DNA of 8,001 bases. Origin: Pseudomonadota bacterium. Lineage in GTDB: Bacteria; Pseudomonadota; Alphaproteobacteria; Rhodobacterales; Rhodobacteraceae. The position numbers and the translations under genes were made by a program. Within the stretch, counting starts at the first letter, position 1; each line of letters opens with the position of its first letter. The stretch spans positions 1 to 8,001 of the forward strand of contig JAKAJW010000468.1 of NCBI GenBank assembly GCA_021813645.1. The letters run 5' to 3'. Below the pieces are notes generated by a model. The model saw only the letters and a list, made by a program, of their open reading frames with translations. It did no database searches and was not told the origin of the DNA. Positions 1 through 5,956 of this stretch are shown piece after piece.

Positions 1-1561
1 GCCTCGACCTGGGTCAGCGCGCTTTTCCAACCGTTGTTCAGGCGCACCGGAACCCCGAACGCGCCTTCGACCCGCAGCACCCCCGGCAGATGTGCCGCGT
101 CCTGCTCCACCGCCGCCGGCGCGTCATGCGCCAACTGCAGCGTCACCTGCTGGCGGTTGGTGCGGGTGAAGGCCTCATCCACCACCACGGCAATCGAATC
201 GAGGACGAAGAACGAAGCCACCAGCACCGAGATCGCCGCCGCCACACCCAGCACCGTCACCGCCGCCCGCCCCGGCCAACGCGTGATCGAGCGCAGGATC
301 ATCATCGTGGTCTGACGCAGCCTCATGCCCTCGGCCGCCCGATCGACCCAGCCGCGGCGATAGAGAGGCGGCGCCGGCGGCATCATCGCCACGGCGGGCT
401 TCAGCCGGGCGCTGGCCTGCACCGCGCGCAACGCGCCGAGGATCACCGCCCCAAAGCCCATCAGGCCGGATATCGCGAAACTCGCGCTTCCGGGCACGTA
501 GATCAGATAAGGGAAGCGGTAGAATTTCGTGTAAAGCACGGTCATCTGTTGGCCCAGCCACCAGCCCGCGACCCATCCGAGCAGCACGCCGCCGACGCCG
601 ATCCCGATCGACAGCTTCAGATAATGCACGGCGATCTCGCGGCCGGAAAAACCGTTCGCCTTGAGCAGCCCGATGACCGGCCGTTCCAGCAGGATCAGCC
701 GGCTGAGCACCATGTTCACCAGAAAGGCCGAGACGATCAGGAAGATCGGCGGCAGGATTAGCGCCATTGCGCCGAGCTGGTCGATCTCGCTCGACAGGAA
801 AGCATCTGACACCTGCCGGTCGCGGCCGTAGGCACCGGTGCCGCCATAGGGCGCCAGCAACCGGTCGAGCACGGCGATCACCGCGGGTTCCGAGGCGCCG
901 CGGGTCAGCCGCAGGCTCAGATCGTTGAAGGCGCCTGACAGACCCGCCGCCGCCGCTTCGGGCGCCTCGTTCATCCAGATCACGCCATAATGCCGGTCGT
1001 CCGGCATCAGCGAACCGGGCGCGATCAGGTAGACAAACTCGGGCGACAGAACGAGGCCGGTCACCCGCAGGTCTCGCTTCTGGCCGTTCAGGATCGCGGC
1101 GAAACTCATCCCGGGGCGCAGCCCGTTGGCCTCGGCGAAGTTCTCCGACAGCGCCACCTCGTCGCTGCGGCCCGGATCGGGCAGCCGGCCCAGCCGCACC
1201 GTCGGCCGGTTCAGCACCGGTGGCCCGGCGGCCGGCAGGGACAGCACCCGCGCCTGGGCCGGCTTCGCCATCCCCGGCAGATCCAGGACCACGTTCATCG
1301 AGATCCGCGCTTCCGCCTGGGCCACGCCTGGAATGCGGGAGATCTCCGGCAGCAGGGCCTTCGGCACCCGCGTCGCGGAGGCGAAGACTTCGGCAAACCG
1401 CGCCCGGTCGTAATAGGCGTCGCGGGTGATCCGCAGCGAGCGTTCGGTGCCGGTCGCCAGCACCAGCACCATCACCCCGCAGCCCAGCACCAGCGCGATC
1501 GCCAGCGCCTGCGCCCAAAGGCGGCGCAGATCGCGGATCAGCTTTCGGTCGAGCGCGCGCA

Positions 1562-1562
<1 letters not shown>
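1..1562 (-). CDS. FtsX/MacB-like ABC transporter permease (C-terminus beyond left edge)
   Basis: Inner-membrane permease partnering the ATPase encoded just upstream. I read the frame by hand from the start to the window edge: 520 codons with no stop. Residues 18-38 form a first membrane helix. Residues of about 45-260 are a soluble, probably periplasmic MacB-type domain. Residues 263-292, about 317-337 and about 360-380 are three further helices, and between them lies the FtsX-family signature around GLLKANGFSGREI (298-310). A second hydrophobic segment near 432-455 (TVLGVAAAISVLVAS) begins a second module, so the full protein is probably a two-module permease of roughly 750-800 residues. The chosen ATG overlaps the ATPase stop codon as TGATG; in-frame ATG 1568 and GTG 1565 are alternatives adding two or one residues. 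Known relatives work with an ATPase, often with an HlyD-type adaptor, to export compounds or move lipoproteins. The substrate cannot be told from this sequence. The family call is firm, the exact role is not. Confidence 0.88.
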
Positions 1563-2269
<707 letters not shown>

Positions 2270-2290
2270 GGCTCCGCTGCTCCCTTTTGC

Positions 2291-2305
2291 CGGTCATCCT
2301 GACCG
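2291..2305. promoter_or_regulatory. Inverted repeat in the leader of the ABC operon
   Basis: Perfect 6-base arms CGGTCA and TGACCG are separated by TCC. The repeat ends 22 bases before the ATPase start and just ahead of its AAGGGAG ribosome site. It could be a protein operator or a small RNA hairpin. I cannot identify a cognate regulator, and no repressor gene is adjacent in the window. Confidence 0.35.
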
Positions 2306-2339
2306 CTGCCGGGGGCTTTCGCCTTGATCGAGCACAAGG

Positions 2340-2360
2340 TGGCGCAAAGAAAACGCGCCA
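2340..2360. repeat. Inverted repeat between CHAP gene and ABC operon
   Basis: Arms TGGCGC and GCGCCA (6 of 6 matched) flank the 9-base A-rich loop AAAGAAAAC. It lies downstream of the CHAP stop codon and upstream of the ABC operon. On the minus strand the loop is T-rich but no T-run follows the stem, so it is not a standard intrinsic terminator. It may be a weak terminator, a Rho-assisted 3' end or an operator. The rest of the 136-base gap holds no convincing promoter that I can see. Confidence 0.3.
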
Positions 2361-2405
2361 GCCATCGGCAGTGGCGGCGCGGTTATGGACGCGGCTCCGC
2401 GGGGG

Positions 2406-3305
2406 TCAGCCCTGGCCCTGCGGGGCCTTGTTGTAGATGAAACCATAGGTCGGATAGACGCCGCCGAACGAGCCGTCGAGGTTCTGCACGCGCACCTCGG
2501 ACCAATCGTTGCGGGCCGAGACGTCGATCACCGCGGTGCCCACCGTTACCGTATTGGGGACCCAATTCGCCTGATCCACCAGCACCTCGCGCGGGTTCAT
2601 CACCTTGGCGACCACCGCGACATGGCCGAGCGGCATCTGATGCACCGAGCGGAAGGTCAGCACCGCCCCCGGCACCGGCTGCGCCCCCCGGGCATAGCGA
2701 TTCGCGGCCATGCTCCACCAGCGATAGGCATCGGCATGAATGTCGATATGCGAAACGGTCTGCGCGAAGGGCACGCACCAGAGCCAATGGCCATGGCCCT
2801 TGCGGATCGCCGTCGGCCGGTTCGCCTCGGGCAGGTCCGACACCGGCAGCGCCGCCGCGATCACCGCCGGCCGTGCCGTCGCCGGCCGGCTCGCTGCGGC
2901 CGGCCGGCCGATCGCCGGACGCCCCGCCGGCACCAGCGAGGTCGCCGGCGCCAGAGAATAGACGGCCGCGATCGGGCGGGGCTTGGGAAGCACATCCGGG
3001 ATCGGCTGCGACAGCGCCGCGAGCGCCGCCGGCGCCGGTTGCGGCAGCGGCGAAGACTGCATCCCGGCCGGGCGCGCGGCCAGCGGCTTGGCCGGGGCGA
3101 CGGCCGCGGATTTGGCCACCGGCTGGGCCGCGGATTTGGTCAGGGGCTGCGTCACGGGCTGGGTCACCGGCTGGGTCGAGGTGGCGGCCGCCGTCGCTGG
3201 CGCCCCGGCAGCCGGCCCGAGCATCGCGGCAGCCCCGGTCGGCGGCAGCAGGGTCAGCCCCGCGGCGACCGCGAACACAAGCCCGGAAAGCGCCTGGAAA
3301 CGCAT
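2406..3305 (-). CDS. Secreted CHAP-domain cysteine hydrolase with Pro/Ala-rich linker
   Basis: Probable exported amidase or endopeptidase acting on peptidoglycan. With the ATG at 3305 the protein has 299 residues. Residues 1-27 read as a signal peptide (basic start, hydrophobic GLVFAVAAGLTLL, then TGAAA). Residues of about 28-165 form a low-complexity Ala/Pro linker with QPVT and KSAA repeats (about 44-68) and repeated RPA triplets (about 128-147). The C-terminal 125 residues match the CHAP fold: catalytic Cys177 in WLWCVPFAQ, the PVPGAVLTF strand, His228 in PLGHVAVV, and a polar third position in VDQANW (Asp244 or Asn247). I preferred this start over an upstream in-frame TTG at 3419 because it places the signal peptide first and has AGAGGA nine bases upstream. 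CHAP enzymes cleave peptidoglycan in cell separation, remodelling or phage lysis; no phage genes are near, so a cellular role is more likely. Family assignment is good, exact bond cleaved is unknown. Confidence 0.87.
   Translation of the reverse strand: MRFQALSGLVFAVAAGLTLLPPTGAAAMLGPAAGAPATAAATSTQPVTQPVTQPLTKSAAQPVAKSAAVAPAKPLAARPAGMQSSPLPQPAPAALAALSQPIPDVLPKPRPIAAVYSLAPATSLVPAGRPAIGRPAAASRPATARPAVIAAALPVSDLPEANRPTAIRKGHGHWLWCVPFAQTVSHIDIHADAYRWWSMAANRYARGAQPVPGAVLTFRSVHQMPLGHVAVVAKVMNPREVLVDQANWVPNTVTVGTAVIDVSARNDWSEVRVQNLDGSFGGVYPTYGFIYNKAPQGQG
3102..3174. repeat. Nested in-frame tandem repeat in the CHAP linker
   Basis: Two 24-base units begin at 3102 and 3126, sharing the 14-base core GGCCGCGGATTTGG and each ending in a GGCTG-like segment. 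They are followed by two to three 12-base units (3139-3150, 3151-3162, 3163-3174) of the type GTCACCGGCTGG. All periods are multiples of three and code, on the minus strand, for KSAA/QPVT/QPLT repeats, so copy-number change would lengthen or shorten the linker without a frameshift. Confidence 0.75.
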
Positions 3306-3524
3306 CTCGCCCTGTCCTCTCTGGGGTCTTCGCCCCGTCCGCTTCGGGCGGCCTTCGCGGTCCGGCCTGCCACGTTCCGAATTCCCTTGTGTCATGCCAT
3401 CGCCCCCATAATGGCTCAAGCGATGCCGCAGCGCCCGCGCGCGGCTTCGCGGCGGATCGGCAAGGTTCCGCGCATCGGCCGCGCCGCCGCGCCGCCGCCG
3501 GCGGTCAAGGGATGGGAGACGGGC
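3306..3524. other. Intergenic gap between glycosyltransferase and CHAP genes
   Basis: These 219 bases separate the glycosyltransferase stop from the preferred CHAP start. They contain a G+C-only GCC/GCG-rich run (about 3478-3504) and the CHAP ribosome site AGAGGA (3315-3320, minus strand). The gap is long enough for a separate CHAP promoter, but I found no good -35/-10 pair. An in-frame TTG at 3419 would extend the CHAP protein by 38 mostly polar, basic residues into this gap; I consider that unlikely. Confidence 0.5.
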
Positions 3525-4868
3525 CTAACCTGGGGACAGCGCCAGGCCTGCGGCCGCCGGCTGCCGCAGCGCCACCGGGACCAACTGGCGCCGCAGAATC
3601 CAGAACACGAGCAGGATCAGCGCGACATAGCCGGGGCCGGCGAAGGAAATCGCCTGATGGGCCCAGGGTTCCGGGCCCGCGCCGGCATCGGCGGGAACAT
3701 AGAGCCAGGAGAACAGCACCGAACCGCTGACGACCCAGCTCAGCGCCAAGAGCACGGCGGCCTGCCAGCGCCGCGCCCGCTCGAGGACCGGCCCGGCCAG
3801 CAGCGCCGCGGCGATCGCCAGGATCGGCGTATCGTAGTCGAAGGCATAGGGCGTCACCGCCAGCGACATCAGCAGCACCAGGCCCTGGGTGAGGCGAGGA
3901 TCGACGCGCCGATGGATCAGAAGCCAGGTCAGCGCCACCGCGGCCAGCGCCAGCACGGACTGGACCGCGAAGGCGACCTGCGCCGGCAGGCCTGCCGCCC
4001 GCAGCGTCGCATAGGGCGAGATCATGTCATGCAGCGTGTAGCGCCCCTGCTCGAGCGCCAGCGCCGCCCCGCGCGAGGCCTGCAGGAACCACAGCCAGAC
4101 CGGCGCCCCGAAGGCGAAGCTGGCGGCAGCGCTCAGTGCCACGGCAACGGCGAAGGCCGCCGCCAGTACCCGCCAGCGCCCCATCAGAAGGTTCTGGACG
4201 CCGACCAGCAGCCCCAGATGCGGCTTGATGACCAGCAGTCCAAGCGGCACCCCCGCCACGGCCGAGCGCTTCAGGCCGGCCAGGGCGAAGGCGCCCAGCA
4301 GGGTGGCGGTCAGAAAGCCGTTCTGACCGCACATCAGGCAGATCAGGAAGCCCGGGAACAGTCCGATCGCGACCGCGCCGGACCAGGGCCCGGCCAGGCG
4401 CCGGATCAGCCAAAGCGTCGTCAGGAACGGCAGCACGCTCAGCGCCACGAAGCCCCAGGCCAGACCCAGCCTGGCCAGCCCGACCGTGAGCAGATCGTAG
4501 GGCGGCGGATAGGCCCAGGGCATGAAGATCCCGCCCGAGCCGTCGGCGATCTGGGCGAGATGCATCGTCGGCAGCGCATAGGCTTGGGCCAGCCGGCCGG
4601 AAAGCGCCATCCGCCCGACCAGCACGAAATCGTTCAGGTCGGTAAAGGCCGCCCCGCCCGGCGCCGCCGGATGCGCATAGAGCCGGAAGCGAAACCAGGC
4701 GAACACCAAGCAGGCGCCCGTCAAAGCCAGCGCGACAACCGAGGCAAGGGGAACCTGGCGCCGCTTGTCGGACCACACCCGCCCGAGCGCGGCCCGCAAG
4801 GCCCGCAGGGCGCCGGCGGCAGCGCCACGATGCGCGGAAAAACAAACGCGGTCGTCCCCAGCGGCCAT
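3525..4868 (-). CDS. GT87-like (DUF2029) polytopic membrane glycosyltransferase
   Basis: A 447-residue integral membrane protein with about nine or ten hydrophobic segments. It probably transfers a sugar from a polyprenyl-phosphate donor on the periplasmic side, as known GT87 mannosyltransferases do. Family hallmarks appear in order: a first helix near 40-58, then the acidic FTDLNDFVLVG loop (75-85; Asp77 and Asp80 are candidate catalytic acids), YPPPYDLL at 120-127, MCGQNGFLTA at 179-188, PLGLLVIKPHLGLL at 208-221, and TPYAFDYD at 339-346. The basic C-terminus lies after a last helix at about 410-425. I chose the ATG at 4868, with GAGGG five bases upstream; an in-frame ATG at 5018 would add 50 Arg/Cys-rich residues that do not resemble the family and would start inside a hairpin. 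The gene follows a tRNA on the same strand and precedes the CHAP gene. Donor and acceptor are unknown. The GT87 assignment is from recalled motifs. Confidence 0.82.
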   Translation of the reverse strand: MAAGDDRVCFSAHRGAAAGALRALRAALGRVWSDKRRQVPLASVVALALTGACLVFAWFRFRLYAHPAAPGGAAFTDLNDFVLVGRMALSGRLAQAYALPTMHLAQIADGSGGIFMPWAYPPPYDLLTVGLARLGLAWGFVALSVLPFLTTLWLIRRLAGPWSGAVAIGLFPGFLICLMCGQNGFLTATLLGAFALAGLKRSAVAGVPLGLLVIKPHLGLLVGVQNLLMGRWRVLAAAFAVAVALSAAASFAFGAPVWLWFLQASRGAALALEQGRYTLHDMISPYATLRAAGLPAQVAFAVQSVLALAAVALTWLLIHRRVDPRLTQGLVLLMSLAVTPYAFDYDTPILAIAAALLAGPVLERARRWQAAVLLALSWVVSGSVLFSWLYVPADAGAGPEPWAHQAISFAGPGYVALILLVFWILRRQLVPVALRQPAAAGLALSPG

Positions 4869-5000
4869 TCGAGCCCTCGATCCTACGCAAGGCCGTTCGC
4901 GCACTCTGCCTTTGGCGTGCCGACAGCGGTTTCGCGCGGTGGTTAACGGCCGAGCCAGGCGACAATATGTCATGACCGCGGTGCACTGCGGGCAGGGCTG

Positions 5001-5020
5001 CGATGCGCGGGCGCGCATCG
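5001..5020. terminator. Strong hairpin downstream of the tRNA, possible terminator
   Basis: Perfect 8-base arms CGATGCGC and GCGCATCG enclose a 4-base loop, about 46 bases after the tRNA 3' end on the minus strand. No T-run follows, so it is not a canonical intrinsic terminator. It could stop or attenuate tRNA transcription or protect a processed 3' end before the glycosyltransferase gene. The in-frame upstream ATG at 5018 sits inside this stem. The rest of 4869-5065 shows only a short GACA/TGTC inverted repeat near 4960-4972 and no clear promoter. Confidence 0.4.
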
Positions 5021-5065
5021 TATCGCTGGGCCCAAGCTAGGGCGGGAGCGGGATAAGGGAGCATC

Positions 5066-5142
5066 TGGTGGCGGTGCAGGGACTCGAACCCCGGACACGC
5101 GGATTATGATTCCGCTGCTCTAACCAACTGAGCTACACCGCC
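5066..5142 (-). tRNA. tRNA with CAU anticodon, probably elongator tRNA-Met
   Basis: The 77-base cloverleaf was folded by hand. The acceptor stem GGCGGTG pairs perfectly with CACCGCC, followed by discriminator A and an encoded CCA. The D stem is GCTC/GAGC with loop AGTTGGTTA. The anticodon stem GCGGA/TCCGC holds loop ATCATAA, giving anticodon CAT. The T arm is CGGGG-TTCGAGT-CCCTG with one G-T pair. The paired first position (G1-C72) excludes the initiator tRNA, which has a 1-72 mismatch. CAU is also read as isoleucine when C34 is changed to lysidine, but the sequence resembles alphaproteobacterial elongator tRNA-Met as I recall it. Confidence 0.95.
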
Positions 5143-5152
5143 ATCGGGCGCG

Positions 5153-5181
5153 GGGATAGGGGACGCCGCAAGACGCGTCAA
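5153..5181 (-). promoter_or_regulatory. Sigma-70-like promoter of the tRNA
   Basis: On the minus strand TTGACG (5181-5176) and TATCCC (5158-5153) are separated by exactly 17 bases. The -10 box ends 10 bases before the mature tRNA 5' end, which leaves a very short leader. The -35 is near consensus and the -10 is moderate. No comparable pair is visible for the divergent cytochrome gene. Confidence 0.7.
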
Positions 5182-5355
5182 GGGGGAAAACCGAGCAACC
5201 CGGGGGTGCCCGTGCGTGGATTCGCTGCAATGCGGCGGGATCACGGCTCTGTCAGCGACGGAACCCTGCGACGTCAGCCGTTTGTCAGGACGCCAACCTA
5301 TATGCCTGCTACGCCGCAGTGCGGCACCTCCTGTTGACGACCGAAAGGCCCCAGA

Positions 5356-5946
5356 ATGTCTTCCACAGCGCAACGCCACAACCTGCCGACCCGGCTGCTG
5401 CACGCTTCCCTGGTCCTCACCGTCTGCGTCCAGCTCGGATCCAGCCTGGTGATGCGCATCGCCTGGGGCTCGCGTCCCGGCAATATCTTCTTCCCGATTC
5501 ACGAATATGCCGGCATGGCGGCCTTCGCGCTGGCCTTCCTGTTCTGGGTCACCGTCATCGCCCGCCGGGTCGGGACCGAGCCCGGGGCGCTGTTTCCCTG
5601 GCTGTCGCCCGCCCGGCGCGCCGCCCTGCGCGCGGATATCGCCACCCATCTCGACGCGCTGCGCCGCTTCAGCCTGCCGCAGCACGACGGCGCCGCGCCG
5701 CTACCCTCGGCGATCCACGGGCTCGGCCTGCTGCTGGTCACCTTCATGGGCGTCTCGGGCACCTATTGGTATCTGATGTCGCAGGCCGGCCTCGGCCGGT
5801 CGGTCTTCGTGCGCCCGGTCATTGAGTTGCACGGCGCCTTCGGCAACCTAGTCTGGGCCTATATCTTCGGCCATGCCGCCCTGGGCCTGCTGCATCACGT
5901 CAGCAAGAACATGCCGCTGACCACCATGTGGTCGTTCCGGCCCTGA
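5356..5946 (+). CDS. b561-family cytochrome b (diheme membrane protein)
   Basis: A 196-residue inner-membrane protein with four predicted helices, matching the cytochrome b561/Ni-Fe-hydrogenase b-subunit fold, which carries two b hemes and passes electrons between the quinone pool and a partner protein. Helices lie at about 15-33, 49-70, 120-140 and 158-182. Candidate heme ligands are His16 (LLHASL), His49 (HEYAG), His121 (IHGLG), His159 (ELHGAFG) and His173 or 180/181 (FGHAALGLLHH). The loop of residues 75-118 is long and polar. The ATG has AAAGG seven bases upstream. The gene diverges from the tRNA and converges on the MprF gene. No cytochrome c, hydrogenase or oxidoreductase gene is adjacent in the window, so its electron donor and acceptor are unknown. 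A TATATG at 5299-5304 could be a -10 box, but no -35 is well spaced from it. Family assignment is fairly secure, role is not. Confidence 0.85.
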   Translation: MSSTAQRHNLPTRLLHASLVLTVCVQLGSSLVMRIAWGSRPGNIFFPIHEYAGMAAFALAFLFWVTVIARRVGTEPGALFPWLSPARRAALRADIATHLDALRRFSLPQHDGAAPLPSAIHGLGLLLVTFMGVSGTYWYLMSQAGLGRSVFVRPVIELHGAFGNLVWAYIFGHAALGLLHHVSKNMPLTTMWSFRP

Positions 5947-5956
5947 GCCGGCGGCC

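Noticed and set aside
3102..3174. Possible CRISPR-like repeats
   Set aside because: The units are directly adjacent, short, in frame and without unique spacers; they are coding tandem repeats.
2406..3305. CHAP protein as a phage endolysin or toxin of a contact-dependent system
   Set aside because: No holin, phage, secretion or immunity genes are adjacent, and the protein has its own signal peptide.
2385..4946. Very long (853-codon) open frame on the plus strand opposite the CHAP and glycosyltransferase genes
   Set aside because: Its translation is dominated by Arg, Gln, His, Gly and Pro with no fold or motif, as expected opposite G+C-rich genes with strong third-position bias. The minus-strand products have clear family motifs.
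5066..5142. tRNA as an integration site
   Set aside because: No integrase and no duplicated tRNA 3' segment are visible in the window, and flanking genes look like ordinary chromosomal genes.
5282..5304. TTGTCA...TATATG as a promoter for the cytochrome
   Set aside because: The two boxes are only 11 bases apart, too close for a sigma-70 promoter; no better -35 is visible for TATATG.
5104..5685. 193-codon minus-strand frame
   Set aside because: It runs through the tRNA and its promoter and lies opposite the cytochrome; composition is shadow-like.
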